From JANPCX01 sp031431125 (lineage in GTDB: Bacteria; Pseudomonadota; Gammaproteobacteria; Burkholderiales; Burkholderiaceae_C): a stretch of DNA of 64,000 nt. The DNA lies in NCBI GenBank assembly GCA_031431125.1, contig JANPCX010000041.1, positions 33,771-97,770 on the forward strand, written 5' to 3'. Positions 24,595 through 34,644 of this stretch are shown here, piece by piece (within the stretch, counting starts at the first letter, position 1; each line of letters begins with the position of its first letter). A program made the position numbers and the translations under genes. The notes below the pieces were generated by a model that worked only from the letters and a program-made list of their open reading frames with translations, did not search any database and was not told the origin of the DNA.

Positions 24595-24627
24595 AAAAAA
24601 GCCCGCGTCATGCGGGCTTTTTTTTGT
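24595..24627. terminator. Bidirectional intrinsic terminator
   Basis: GCCCGC and GCGGGC form a 6-bp stem with a 5-base loop, A-run to the left and nine T to the right. It can end the ferritin-like gene (+) and the leftward glnE/rhombosortase/GST genes (-), which converge here. Confidence 0.88.
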
Positions 24628-24641
24628 CCATCACAGCGACT

Positions 24642-25304
24642 TCAACCGACCTTGCCCTTGGCGATCATCGCCCTTTGCACCACTTCGCGTTCCGTCTTCA
24701 CCCGCTGCGCACTGCTTCGCTGTTCGATGAGCTGGGTATAGGGTTTGATGTCCAGGCCTTGCGCCTGCAAGAAGTTTTCTCCGTACACCGCTTTCGTGGC
24801 CATCCCCAAGAGCGGCAGTGAAACCCAGGCGCAGCAATCTGCGAATGTGAATTGGTCACCTGCGACGTAGGGGGAAAAAAGTGCCAAACGTTTGAATCCC
24901 GCCAGGTTTTTTTCAAGCAGGGGGCGTATGCGTGCGGCCTGTGCTGCGTCGGCGTCGCCACCAAAAAACGCCTGTGCATAGAGGGGCCGCACCACCAGCT
25001 CCAAGTTCAAATCGATGAAGAGGCAAAGCTCCCTGACCTTGGCCGCCGCATAGGGGCTGGAGGGCAACAGCGGAGCTTCGGGTTGCAACGCTTCCAGGTA
25101 GTCCAGGATGGCCTGGCTTTCGCTCAGCGGGCCATCGGCGGTCAAGAGAAAGGGAATTTTCCTCACCGGAGAAGCTTCCAGAACGGCCGGGTCGGTCGCG
25201 CCGGGGCGCACCATGTGCTCGGAGAATTCAAGACCTTTCTCCAGCAACGCCAGTTTGACCTTGTTGTAGTAGTTTGAGAGCGGAGTGCCGTGAAGTTGGA
25301 TCAT
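24642..25304 (-). CDS. Glutathione S-transferase
   Basis: Two-domain GST of 220 aa. N-terminal thioredoxin-like domain with IQLHGTPLSNYYNKVKLALLEKGLEF, the cis-Pro motif VRKIPFL and the glutathione-binding LSESQAILDYLE; all-helical C-terminal domain with FTFADCCAW. It conjugates glutathione to electrophiles or acts as peroxidase. The ATG at 25304 begins the domain exactly; the frame runs 30 codons further upstream into the rhombosortase gene and that part is rejected. Confidence 0.92.
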   Translation of the reverse strand: MIQLHGTPLSNYYNKVKLALLEKGLEFSEHMVRPGATDPAVLEASPVRKIPFLLTADGPLSESQAILDYLEALQPEAPLLPSSPYAAAKVRELCLFIDLNLELVVRPLYAQAFFGGDADAAQAARIRPLLEKNLAGFKRLALFSPYVAGDQFTFADCCAWVSLPLLGMATKAVYGENFLQAQGLDIKPYTQLIEQRSSAQRVKTEREVVQRAMIAKGKVG

Positions 25305-25374
25305 GAAGTGCCTTGAAGCCGTGATGACAGTCGGCCAGTCTAGGATTGAAAGCGCTTGGCCATTGCACTCAATT

Positions 25375-26016
25375 TCAGCAATGCTGCGTTCCAACTGGCG
25401 CGCGTTGACCCGACAAACGCAGCAACGCCGCTACGCCAAGCGCACACAGCATGCCAGCGACCACGCCACTGGCATGGGCCCAAGGCACCACAGCGATGTC
25501 CCAGCCTGCGACCACCCGCAATCCCTCGCCCCACGGCGACTCTGTCCCTATTTTTGCGACCAATCCCAGGCCCAAGAGAGCGGCAATGCGCCGTTGCATC
25601 GGCCGGCCGTGTATCAACAACCAAGTCACCACCACCGCCACGCCGCCATGGGAGATGCCGGACAGGCCACCGTAGTGCAACACCTCAGGCAGCGCCAACA
25701 AAGCCAGGTGACAAAGCGGCATGCTTAAGAGCCAAGCGAGCGTGGCGGGCCAGCGCATGCGGGCGGCGACACCCAGCCACGTCACCAGGGCCAGTGCCAA
25801 CAAATTGCCGCCCAAGTGCATGGGGCTGTAGTGAACCCAAGCTGCGGTGTAGAGCCGCCAGGGCTGTGACAGCCACAGCGTTGGTTGCCAGTCTAAGTTC
25901 GTGTGCGACAGGCCCAGGTGGACGAGCAACCAGCTTGCCAGGCTGCAGGCCCCCAACACGATGGCGACAGCACACCAGGAGCCGATGGGCTGGGCCCAAC
26001 GATTGTTTCCCCACAT
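25375..26016 (-). CDS. Rhombosortase (rhomboid-family GlyGly-CTERM protease)
   Basis: Intramembrane serine protease of 213 aa with about six membrane segments. The rhombosortase hallmark GLSGISHGG carries the catalytic Ser (S119), where ordinary rhomboids have GASG; the probable catalytic His is H181 in WAHASGVVAG, and HYSPMHLGGNLLAL is the usual loop-helix. Rhombosortases cut GlyGly-CTERM tails of surface proteins. No such target is visible in the window; the only sorting-tag protein nearby is PEP-CTERM type, an exosortase substrate. Follows glnE by 6 bp. Confidence 0.78.
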   Translation of the reverse strand: MWGNNRWAQPIGSWCAVAIVLGACSLASWLLVHLGLSHTNLDWQPTLWLSQPWRLYTAAWVHYSPMHLGGNLLALALVTWLGVAARMRWPATLAWLLSMPLCHLALLALPEVLHYGGLSGISHGGVAVVVTWLLIHGRPMQRRIAALLGLGLVAKIGTESPWGEGLRVVAGWDIAVVPWAHASGVVAGMLCALGVAALLRLSGQRAPVGTQHC

Positions 26017-26022
26017 GGGCGA

Positions 26023-28791
26023 TCAACCAAACACCGCGTGCCACAAGGCCAATATGTGGCCGCGCTCTGACGCAAGAACGTCGGGCGTTACTTGGGTGGG
26101 TTTTTCGTCCAACCTGGCCTTGTGCTGGGCCCGGCGCAATTCGCGGTAAGCGTCGGCTGCGTGACTGCCGATGCCTGCGGGCAGCAAGCCGCAGCGCTCG
26201 CACGTGCGCAGCAGGGCAATGTTGCCGGCATTGACCAGCAATTCAGGATGCTGCTGGGCATGTGCCAGCACCAAGAACTGCACGCAAAACTCCGCATCCA
26301 TCATCCCGCCCGGGCTGTGCTTGACGTCAAAGAGTTCGCTTTTGATCGGATGGGCAGCGCGAACCTTTTCGCGCATGGTTTGAATTTCGGTGCGCAGCTG
26401 CGTTTCATCACGTGGTGCACACAAGACGCTGCCCCGCACGGCTTCAAAACGGTCACCCAATCGTTTTTCACCCGCGCACAGTCGGGCACGGCTCAAGGCT
26501 TGGTGTTCCCAGGTCCAGGCCGTGTTGCTGCCACGGCCGGTTTGGTAGTTCTCAAAAGAGGTGATGGATGTGACCAAGAGGCCGGAGTTGCCATTGGGTC
26601 GCAGTGCCGTGTCAATGTCGAACAACTCGCCCGCCGAGGTGCGAACGGTGAGCCAGGTGATGAGTTTGCGAACAAAAGCCCCATAAACCTCGGCCACATG
26701 GTCGGGGTCGTCTTCACCGCTGTCGTCGTATACAAACACCACGTCGAGGTCGCTGCCGTAACCCAGCTCTTTGCCGCCTAACTTCCCGTAAGCGATGATG
26801 GCAAATTGCGGGTCGGGGCGATGTGCTTGTTTGAGGTGGCTCCAAGTCCACTGCAGCGTGCAGTCCAAGGTGGCATCGGCCAAAGCAGAGAGATCGTCGG
26901 CCACTTGCTCGACCGTGATGTGGCCTTCCACGTCCCGCACCAAGGTGCGAAAGAGTTCGGCATGGTGCGCACGGCGCAGGGTGTCAATCAGTGATTCTTC
27001 ATGGGCCTCGCCGCTGCGCTGCCAGGCGCGGTGCCGCTCTTGAAGTTCGGCCGTGAACTCGGCAGCAATGAAACGGCTGTGCAACAGACGTTCGTCCGCC
27101 AGTTCATCCACCACGCCGGGATAACGCATCAAATAGCGCATAGGCCAACGTGCCATGCCAAGCAAGTGCAGCAGCCGGCGTTGTACCTCGGGACGCTCTA
27201 CGAGCAGTGCCAGGTAGTTCTCGCGCCGCAACAAGGGTTCCAACCAATCGACGAATCGAAGCGCTGCGTCCATGTCGCATCGCCCTTCGGCAACCGCTTG
27301 CGCCGCCCGCCCGACGAGTTTGGCCAAACGCATCTTGCTTTCGTCGCGCAGCGACTGGATGCGGCTTTGTTCAGCCCAGGTTTGCACCCGGTTGCTCAAA
27401 CCCGGCGGCAGTCGTTCGATGAACTCTGCGCTGTCGACAGGCACTGGGGGTAGACCGCAGCCCTTTCCTTTGCACGCTGCAGCGGCAGCGCCTGTTTGGC
27501 CCACGCTGAGCAGGGCGTCGAACTCCATGGCCACGAACTCGCGCACTTCGCCCAGTTTGTCCAGTAACTCGCAGGTGTCGGCCTTGCAGGGCAAATCAAG
27601 GCTCAGGGCGATCCAGCGCAAATCCAAATCGTCGGTGGGCAGCAAATGGGTTTGTTGGTCATCCAAAAACTGGATGCGGTGCTCCAGGCGACGCAGGAAC
27701 ACGTAGGCGTCGGCCAGTTTGTGTGCCTGCTCTTGGCTCATCAAGCCACCGGCAGCGAGTTTGTCGAGTGCCTTCAGTGTGGAACGCGTGCGAATTTCCG
27801 GAAATTGCCCGCCGCGCACCACCAGCAGCAGTTGCACGATGAATTCAATCTCGCGGATGCCACCGCGCGACAGCTTCACGTCGTTGGCCCGCTCGGGACG
27901 TCCGGCGGCGCGGCGCTGGGCTTCATCGCGCACTTTGCGGTGCAGTTGGCGCAATCCTTCAAACACACCGTAGTCGAGGTAGCGGCGGTAGACGAAGGCG
28001 GTGATCAAGGGGCGCATGGGCGAGGCCCTGCCGCTGGTGACGCTCTCACGCGGCGCCACCACCCGGCTTTTCAGCCAGGCGAAACGTTCCCATTCGCGGC
28101 CTTGAACCTGCAGGTACTCCTCCAGCATGGCCATGCTGACCGCCGCGGGGCCAGAGTTGCCGTTCGGTCGCAGCGCCAGGTCCACACGAAACACCTGGCC
28201 GTCTTCGGTGGTTTCGCCTATCAGTGCATACAGCTGTTTGGCGACTTGTGCGAAGTACTCGTGGGCTGTGATGGGGTTCGCACCGTCGGTCTGGCCGTCT
28301 TCTTCGTAGACATAAATTAAGTCGATGTCGGATGAGACATTGAGTTCGCGGGCGCCGAGTTTGCCCATTCCAACGACCCAAAAATCGATGCGTTCTCCTG
28401 CTGCGTTGCACGGCACGCCGTGTTTGTCGTCCAGCCATTGGCGCGCGTGTTGCAGGGCCAAGTCAAGTGTGGTTTCGGCCAATTCCGTCATGGCCAAGGT
28501 GATGTCCTGCATCACCGTACCGTGTTCAATGTCCAGAACTGCCAAACGTTCCAACACCAGGTGACGGGTGATGCGCAAGCTGCTGGCGAGGGTTTGTCCT
28601 TGCGCCAGCAGGGCGTTGACCGCCGCGTGCACATCGTGCGTGCGCGGAATCGCAGCACAAGACAGCGGCAGGTGGCTCAACAAGGCCAGTTCATTCGCGT
28701 AACGGCGGCGAATGCGCTGCACATAGCGGCTGTGGGTGGCTAACGCAGCTGGGGGCTGGGCGACTGTGGCGATGGAACCGAGGGTGTCCAT
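26023..28791 (-). CDS. glnE: Bifunctional glutamine synthetase adenylyltransferase/deadenylase
   Basis: Adds AMP to, or removes it from, glutamine synthetase according to nitrogen status relayed by PII. At 922 aa it has both nucleotidyltransferase domains: GMGKLGARELNVSSDIDLIY (N-terminal half) and AYGKLGGKELGYGSDLDVVFVYD (C-terminal half), plus the matching KLSRGGIREIEFIVQ and KHSPGGMMDAEFCVQ motifs. It starts divergently from yhdP, about 100 bp apart. Confidence 0.96.
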   Translation of the reverse strand: MDTLGSIATVAQPPAALATHSRYVQRIRRRYANELALLSHLPLSCAAIPRTHDVHAAVNALLAQGQTLASSLRITRHLVLERLAVLDIEHGTVMQDITLAMTELAETTLDLALQHARQWLDDKHGVPCNAAGERIDFWVVGMGKLGARELNVSSDIDLIYVYEEDGQTDGANPITAHEYFAQVAKQLYALIGETTEDGQVFRVDLALRPNGNSGPAAVSMAMLEEYLQVQGREWERFAWLKSRVVAPRESVTSGRASPMRPLITAFVYRRYLDYGVFEGLRQLHRKVRDEAQRRAAGRPERANDVKLSRGGIREIEFIVQLLLVVRGGQFPEIRTRSTLKALDKLAAGGLMSQEQAHKLADAYVFLRRLEHRIQFLDDQQTHLLPTDDLDLRWIALSLDLPCKADTCELLDKLGEVREFVAMEFDALLSVGQTGAAAAACKGKGCGLPPVPVDSAEFIERLPPGLSNRVQTWAEQSRIQSLRDESKMRLAKLVGRAAQAVAEGRCDMDAALRFVDWLEPLLRRENYLALLVERPEVQRRLLHLLGMARWPMRYLMRYPGVVDELADERLLHSRFIAAEFTAELQERHRAWQRSGEAHEESLIDTLRRAHHAELFRTLVRDVEGHITVEQVADDLSALADATLDCTLQWTWSHLKQAHRPDPQFAIIAYGKLGGKELGYGSDLDVVFVYDDSGEDDPDHVAEVYGAFVRKLITWLTVRTSAGELFDIDTALRPNGNSGLLVTSITSFENYQTGRGSNTAWTWEHQALSRARLCAGEKRLGDRFEAVRGSVLCAPRDETQLRTEIQTMREKVRAAHPIKSELFDVKHSPGGMMDAEFCVQFLVLAHAQQHPELLVNAGNIALLRTCERCGLLPAGIGSHAADAYRELRRAQHKARLDEKPTQVTPDVLASERGHILALWHAVFG

Positions 28792-28835
28792 TGAGGGTCA
28801 GACCCGCTTGGGCGCGGCCAATGTGCCACCCCCTG

Positions 28836-28844
28836 TGCTAGATT
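28836..28844 (+). promoter_or_regulatory. Extended -10 candidate for yhdP
   Basis: TGC followed by TAGATT about 48 bp before the ATG at 28892 resembles an extended -10. No -35 was found. Weak, by motif and position only. Confidence 0.3.
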
Positions 28845-28891
28845 GCCCGCCAGGCCATCCGACGGGTGGTCGTTTTTGCATTGCTGTCTTC

Positions 28892-31800
28892 ATGTCTTCC
28901 CTCCCGTCGGCCCCCAAAGTTTTCTTGTCGCGTCGCTGGCGCTGGGCTGGCTGGTGGCCGCCTCTGCGACACGCTTTGCGCTGGTTTGTTCGGCTCGGTC
29001 TGGGCGTGATAGCGGCCGTGTGGGGTCTGTTGTTATTGGCCTGGTTGTCCCTGCACTGGGTGATTCTGCCCCATCTGGAGCATTGGCGTAGCACCTTGGA
29101 AACCCATGCCTCAAAGGCTTTGGGGATAACCGTGAAGTTGGGCCACATTCAGGTGCGCTCCAGTGGCTGGGTGCCTTCCATCGAGCTCAAGCAGGTTCAG
29201 CTATTGGACCCCGATGGACGGGTGGCACTGACGCTGCCGCTGGTGACGGCAGCCGTGTCGCCGCAGTCGCTGCTGCATTTGGACCTGCGCTTGGACCAAC
29301 TCATCATTGATGGCGCACAAATGGAGGTGCGTCGCAACGCACAAGGTCATGTGTTCATTGCGGGCTTGGACACACGGCTTGCCCAAAACAAAGGGCGTGC
29401 CGCGCATGACTGGTTGTTCAAGCAGCACGAGGTGGTGGTGCGTGGTGGCAGTGTGCAATGGGTGGACGAGTTGCGCGGCGCGCCGCCACTGGCGCTGACC
29501 GATGTGCAGCTGGTGGTGCGCAACAGCTTGCGCCGCCATCAGATTCGTTTAGACGCGACCCCGCCAGCAAGCTGGGGCCAGCGTTTCTCTGTGCGCGGCC
29601 GTTTTACTCAGCCCTTGCTCGCACGCCCTGGGGACTGGCAGCGCTGGACTGGTGCCGGCCACCTGGACATGCCGCAGGCGGACATCAGCGAGTTGCGCCG
29701 GTATGTGAGCCTGCCCTTTGAACTCCAAGAGGGTCAAGGCGGGCTGCGCGCTTGGGCCACGCTCAAATCGGGTGCCTTCGAGTCGGCCACGGTTGATTTG
29801 GCCTTGCGTGCCGTGGAGGCGCGTTTGGCACCCGGTTTGGAGCCCTTGCGTTTGGAGCAGGTGTCTGGGCGTTTGGTTGGCAAGATCCACACTCGCCCCA
29901 GCAGCGGGTTCGCCAACAACGCGGACCAACAAGAACTGGAGTTGGCCAGCAAGGGGCTGAGTTTTGCGACCCACGACGGCCTGATGTGGCCGCGTGGGGA
30001 TTTTTCTTTCAAGGTTCAGCAGCGTACACGGGCCGATGGGCAGGTGCACGTGACGGGGGGCGAGCTTCTCGCGCCCCAAATCAACCTCGGTGTCCTGGCC
30101 GACATTGGCAGCCGCTTGCCCTTGGGCAGCGCGGTCAACAAACTCTTGCAAGAGGCCAGTCCGCAAGGCGAGATGTCTGGCCTCGTGCTGAAGTGGCAAG
30201 GTCCGCTGGACGCGCCCAGCACCTACCAGGCGCGGGCCCGCATCTCGGGCTTGTCCTTGGTAGCAAAACCCTCGCCCGACGAGCACGGTGTCGGCCGACC
30301 TGGTGTCGTTGGCGCAGACGTGGAGATTGACGCGACCGAGGCCGGTGGCAGCAGCAAAGTGAGGCTGGACAAGGGACGTTTGCTTCTGCCCGGCGTGTTC
30401 AGCGACCCGGTGCTGCCCTTCGACCAGTTTTCTGCCAACTTGCAATGGCGCATCGACAAGGGCCCGTCTGCCGGGCCGCAGGTGCTTGTCAAATGGGATC
30501 AAGTGCGGTTCTCCAACGAGGATATGCAAGGCGAGGTGTCCGGGCAGTGGCGAACCGGGGAGGGCACTGCGTCGGTTGCCGATTCCGGTAGCTCGGCTGT
30601 GGGGCCAACGGAGACACGTGGCAAAGGACAACGTTTGCCGGGTCACTTGCTTCTTGATGGTCGACTGGTGCGCGGAGATGCTTCCAAAATCAGCCGCTAC
30701 TTGCCTCAAAAAATACCCGAAAAAACGCGGGACTATTTGCGCCGCGCCTTGAATCAAGGGCGAATTACCGAGGCCACCGTGCGGATACAAGGGGATTTGG
30801 CGGATTTCCCTTTTGTCCATGCCAAGAACAAGAACGAAGGCGAGTTTCGATTCGCTGGAAAAGTTCAAGGGGCCACGTTCGCCTATGTGCCCGACATACC
30901 GGCCCGTGACGATCTACCCGCATGGACTTCACCTTGGCCGGCGCTGACCGAGATCCAGGGCGAGGTTGTCATCGACCGCAGTCAACTCGACATCCGAAAT
31001 GCGCAGGCCAAGGTGTTGGGCGTGTCGCTGAGCAAAGTCAACGGCGAAATCAGTGACCTCGGTCAAAAGGGAAAAACCAGCGTTCGGATCGAAGGCCAGG
31101 GCCGTGGTGAGTTGGCCAAGATGTTGAATTTTGTCAATACGTCGCCGATCGGGGTGTGGACGGGTCAAGCCTTGGCGGGCGCCAGCGCCAGCGGAAACAG
31201 CGACCTGAACTTGCGTCTGAACTTGCCTATTTTTGATTTGCCCGCGTCCACTGTGCAAGGCAGCGTCGATTTGTTGGGCAACGATGTCCGCTTGCGCACC
31301 GACCTGCCCTTGTTCGCGGCCGCGCGTGGACGCGTCACTTTTTCCAATCAAGGCTTTTCACTGCCTGGGGGCATCACAGCGCAAGCACTTGGCGGTGAGT
31401 TGACGGTCACGGGTGGGACCCAAAACGACCGCAGCGTGAAGCTGTCTGGTTCCGGGCTGGCCACGGCCGAGGGCTTGCAGCGCACCACCGAGCTGGGTTC
31501 GTTGGCGCGTTGGGCGGCGCACTTCGGTGGGCAGACCCGCTACCAGCTCGACGTTGGTTTGGCAGGGGGGCGCAGCGAGATCGATTTGCGCAGCGACTTG
31601 GTCGGGTGGTCCTCTCAGCTGCCCGCCCCCATGCGCAAAGCGGCGGCCGCGAGTTGGCCCTTTCGGGTTCAAACCCGCTGGACCGAAGAGGCGCAGAGCA
31701 GCGCTGTGCGGGTCGAGACCGTGAAAGTGGAGGTGGGCAATGCGCTGCATGCGTCTTACGTGCGTGAGTGGCCTACCACTGCTGGCCAAGGGTCTGCGCG

Positions 31801-33193
31801 GGTCCTGCGTGGTGCGGTGGGATTGGGCGCTGTTCAGCCACCTCTTCCTGCTTCGGGTGTTGTGGCGCAGGCCGTGCTGCAAAAACTGGATGCTGACGAG
31901 TGGACTGCCGTTTTGCAGCCTCCCCAACGCGTCGCCGCCGCCTCTGATGCCGACTTGATGGCTGCTTATGCACCCACACAGTGGCGTGTGCGTGCCGATG
32001 AGATTCAGTCCAGCGGTGTGCGTTTGAATGATGTCGAGGCGACCGCGCTGTGGGAGCGCGGTGAGTGGCGCACTGCACTGAACGCTCAACAAGCCAAGGG
32101 ACAGCTGGCATGGCGTCCCGCGACGGCGCTGCAAGCGGGGCGGCTGTACGCGCGGTTGTCTCGCCTGTCGTTGGGTGCCGCCCAACAGGGCCTAGCCACG
32201 GCAACGACCGCGCCGACCCCGGGCAGCACCGCCAGCAGCGTGCCTGCGCTTGATGTGGTGGTGGACGACTTTGAGTTGCGCGGTAAAAAACTCGGCCGCT
32301 TGGAAGTCGAGGCTGTCAATGCCGCCAGCAGCGTCCGCGGCGGCTTCGACTGGAAGCTGCAGCGCTTGGACTTGACCACACCCGAGGCCAAGCTGTCGGC
32401 CACAGGGCAATGGTCGATGGTGAACGACACCGCGGCAGGCACCAGCACGACGCTGCCTCGACCTGGGCGCCAAACCGAGCTGGACTTCACCCTTTCTGTG
32501 AGCGACGCAGGTGCGCTACTGGATCGTTTGGGGCAACCCCAAGCCGTGCGTGGTGGCAAGGGCGAGTTGGTAGGGCAGCTGCGCTGGAGCGATTCACCCT
32601 TGAGCCCCGACCCGCTGAGCATGAGCGGCCACATGAAGGTGGACATTGGCGCAGGCCAGTTCTTACGACAAGACCCCGGGGCGACACGCCTGCTGGGTGT
32701 GCTCAGTTTGCAAGCCTTGCCGCGGCGTTTGCTGCTTGATTTTCGCGACGTGTTTCAAGAGGGGTTTGCCTTTGACAGTGTCACTGGCGATGTCGACATG
32801 CGCCAAGGCGTCGCCTTCACCAACAACCTGCGCATGCGCGGTGTACAAGCAGCGGTGTTGATGGAGGGCCAGGCCAGTTTGCACAACGAAACTCAGGACC
32901 TGCGCGTGGTGGTGGTTCCTGAAATCAATGCGGGCACAGCGTCTTTGGCCTATGCGGTGATCAACCCCGCCTTGGGGCTGGGCACGTTTTTGGCGCAAAT
33001 GTTTTTGCGCAAACCTCTGGCCGAGGCCAACACACGCGAGTTCAGGGTGACTGGTCCTTGGGCTGATCCCAAGGTGGAACGTGTGCAACGCTCGCTGCCA
33101 CCGCAAGACAGTAGTCAAGACAACGCTACACCCACGCCCCACAGTGCGCCGGCCGCTGCATCACCCCGCGCGCTTCCTGCCAACAAGCCTTAA
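28892..33193 (+). CDS. yhdP: YhdP family AsmA-like protein
   Basis: Very large (1433 aa) inner-membrane-anchored protein spanning the periplasm, of the AsmA/TamB bridge family that moves phospholipids to the outer membrane. A single N-terminal membrane helix (LGLGVIAAVWGLLLLAWLSLH) is followed by long repetitive beta-rich sequence; the C-terminal AsmA_2-type region includes GQFLRQDPGATRLLGVLSLQALPRRLLLDFRDVFQEGFAFD and ends in a Ser/Pro/Ala tail. The ATG at 28892 starts MSSLPSAPK; the frame extends upstream into glnE and that part is rejected. Confidence 0.92.
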   Translation: MSSLPSAPKVFLSRRWRWAGWWPPLRHALRWFVRLGLGVIAAVWGLLLLAWLSLHWVILPHLEHWRSTLETHASKALGITVKLGHIQVRSSGWVPSIELKQVQLLDPDGRVALTLPLVTAAVSPQSLLHLDLRLDQLIIDGAQMEVRRNAQGHVFIAGLDTRLAQNKGRAAHDWLFKQHEVVVRGGSVQWVDELRGAPPLALTDVQLVVRNSLRRHQIRLDATPPASWGQRFSVRGRFTQPLLARPGDWQRWTGAGHLDMPQADISELRRYVSLPFELQEGQGGLRAWATLKSGAFESATVDLALRAVEARLAPGLEPLRLEQVSGRLVGKIHTRPSSGFANNADQQELELASKGLSFATHDGLMWPRGDFSFKVQQRTRADGQVHVTGGELLAPQINLGVLADIGSRLPLGSAVNKLLQEASPQGEMSGLVLKWQGPLDAPSTYQARARISGLSLVAKPSPDEHGVGRPGVVGADVEIDATEAGGSSKVRLDKGRLLLPGVFSDPVLPFDQFSANLQWRIDKGPSAGPQVLVKWDQVRFSNEDMQGEVSGQWRTGEGTASVADSGSSAVGPTETRGKGQRLPGHLLLDGRLVRGDASKISRYLPQKIPEKTRDYLRRALNQGRITEATVRIQGDLADFPFVHAKNKNEGEFRFAGKVQGATFAYVPDIPARDDLPAWTSPWPALTEIQGEVVIDRSQLDIRNAQAKVLGVSLSKVNGEISDLGQKGKTSVRIEGQGRGELAKMLNFVNTSPIGVWTGQALAGASASGNSDLNLRLNLPIFDLPASTVQGSVDLLGNDVRLRTDLPLFAAARGRVTFSNQGFSLPGGITAQALGGELTVTGGTQNDRSVKLSGSGLATAEGLQRTTELGSLARWAAHFGGQTRYQLDVGLAGGRSEIDLRSDLVGWSSQLPAPMRKAAAASWPFRVQTRWTEEAQSSAVRVETVKVEVGNALHASYVREWPTTAGQGSARVLRGAVGLGAVQPPLPASGVVAQAVLQKLDADEWTAVLQPPQRVAAASDADLMAAYAPTQWRVRADEIQSSGVRLNDVEATALWERGEWRTALNAQQAKGQLAWRPATALQAGRLYARLSRLSLGAAQQGLATATTAPTPGSTASSVPALDVVVDDFELRGKKLGRLEVEAVNAASSVRGGFDWKLQRLDLTTPEAKLSATGQWSMVNDTAAGTSTTLPRPGRQTELDFTLSVSDAGALLDRLGQPQAVRGGKGELVGQLRWSDSPLSPDPLSMSGHMKVDIGAGQFLRQDPGATRLLGVLSLQALPRRLLLDFRDVFQEGFAFDSVTGDVDMRQGVAFTNNLRMRGVQAAVLMEGQASLHNETQDLRVVVVPEINAGTASLAYAVINPALGLGTFLAQMFLRKPLAEANTREFRVTGPWADPKVERVQRSLPPQDSSQDNATPTPHSAPAAASPRALPANKP

Positions 33194-33207
33194 ATGCCGA
33201 GAACACC

Positions 33208-34047
33208 ATGCGAATCGCTGCCTTGCAAATGATCACTGGTGCCGATGTCCAAACCAATTTGGACCGCGCGGCTGCCTTGATTCAAGAAGCCGCCTCCCAA
33301 GGCGCCGCCATGGTGGCCTTGCCCGAGTATTTTTGTTTCATGGGCGCCCATGACAAAGACAAACTCGCCATTGCCGAAGTTGCGGTTCCGCTGGGCGCGA
33401 GGCCGGGCAACCAGACACCTTTGCAACAACATTTGTCGCAGTGTGCGCAAAAGTTCGGCGTGTGGATTTTGGGTGGCACCGTGCCCCTTGTTGGCAGCGA
33501 TGCCGACCATGTTTACAACGCCAGCATCGTGTTCTCCCCCACGGGCCATGTGGCCGCGCGCTACGACAAGATGCACCTTTTTTGTTTCGACAACGGCCGC
33601 GAACGTTACGACGAAGGCCAGGTGCTGCAAGCGGGGCAAACGCCTGTGGCCTGCGACATGGCCATTGAAGGCGCAGCATGGCGTTTGGGTCTGAGTGTCT
33701 GCTACGACCTGCGTTTTCCTGAGCTCTACCGCCACTTGATGAAGCCGCCTTGCGACATCCTGGCCGTGCCAGCGGCCTTCACCTACACCACAGGCCAAGC
33801 CCACTGGGAGTTGTTGCTGCGTGCACGTGCGGTCGAGAACCAGTGTTATGTCATTGCGCCCGCACAAGGAGGTCGCCACGACAACGGCCGCCGCACCTGG
33901 GGCCACAGCATGGTGATCGATCCTTGGGGTGAGGTGCTGGCGGTGTTGCCTGAAGGCGAGGGTGTGGTCATGGCTGAAGTCCAGGCCGAAAGGCTGGTTC
34001 AGGTGCGCGAGCAATTGCCTGCACTGAGCCACCGACGAAGCTTTTGA
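33208..34047 (+). CDS. Carbon-nitrogen hydrolase (Nit1/NIT2-like amidase)
   Basis: Nitrilase-superfamily amidase of 279 aa with the triad E40 (VALPEYF), K121 (RYDKMHLF) and C165 (LSVCYDLRFPELYR). The close fit to the Nit branch suggests deaminated glutathione or omega-amidase activity, that is repair of side-products of transaminases acting on glutathione. It is 14 bp after yhdP and directly followed by a GNAT gene, probably one operon. The exact substrate is inferred from family only. Confidence 0.9.
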   Translation: MRIAALQMITGADVQTNLDRAAALIQEAASQGAAMVALPEYFCFMGAHDKDKLAIAEVAVPLGARPGNQTPLQQHLSQCAQKFGVWILGGTVPLVGSDADHVYNASIVFSPTGHVAARYDKMHLFCFDNGRERYDEGQVLQAGQTPVACDMAIEGAAWRLGLSVCYDLRFPELYRHLMKPPCDILAVPAAFTYTTGQAHWELLLRARAVENQCYVIAPAQGGRHDNGRRTWGHSMVIDPWGEVLAVLPEGEGVVMAEVQAERLVQVREQLPALSHRRSF

Positions 34048-34048
34048 C

Positions 34049-34603
34049 ATGCAGGCATCGGATTGGGCCTTTCGGTTTGCGACAGTGGCCGATGCCTTGG
34101 CTTACGAAACCTTCATGGCCGCCATGTTCGCCGAAGGTTTGGACACCTTGTGCCCTCGTTTTGAGACGCCCACTTTGCAGCAGGTCGAACGCTTGCTCGA
34201 AAAACACAACGGGGAAACATCAGGCGTCCTGCTGGCCGAACGCGGTGGTGTTTTGCTGGGCAGCGCGAACATGTTTCGGCTTGTGCGCCCCCATCTCAAC
34301 CACACCGTGATGTTGGGTTTGAATGTCAAGAAGGGGTTGCGCGGTCAGGGCCTGGGTCGCCGCTTGTTGCAAGAAGCCCTTGAGTGGTTTGAACGCACTG
34401 CGCCGCTTGATCGCATGGAGTTGGATGTGGTGCACATCAACGCGCCAGCCATCCACCTGTATGAATCCTTGGGTTTCGTGGTCGAAGGCATCAAACGGGG
34501 TGCTGTCAAAAAAGGCGACCGTTACTTGGACTTGCTCACCATGGCACGGGTCAAGTCGCCTTGCGGTTCAGTCGAACCCAGAGAGAAACCGTCAAGCACC
34601 TAA
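34049..34603 (+). CDS. GNAT family N-acetyltransferase
   Basis: A 184-aa acetyltransferase using acetyl-CoA. The GNAT core shows in LGLNVKKGLRGQGLGRRLLQEALEWF (the RGQGLG motif binds CoA) and the C-terminal INAPAIHLYESLGFVVEGIKRGAVKKGDRYLDLLTMA. It begins 1 bp after the amidase stop, so the two are co-translated, and stops 41 bp before lysS. Target molecule unknown. Confidence 0.9.
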   Translation: MQASDWAFRFATVADALAYETFMAAMFAEGLDTLCPRFETPTLQQVERLLEKHNGETSGVLLAERGGVLLGSANMFRLVRPHLNHTVMLGLNVKKGLRGQGLGRRLLQEALEWFERTAPLDRMELDVVHINAPAIHLYESLGFVVEGIKRGAVKKGDRYLDLLTMARVKSPCGSVEPREKPSST

Positions 34604-34644
34604 AATTCACTTTTTTGTGCACCAAGCTACCGACAAGGCGACGC

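Noticed and set aside
29549..30868. A 439-aa minus-strand frame inside yhdP
   Set aside because: Antisense shadow; yhdP is continuous and convincing on the plus strand.
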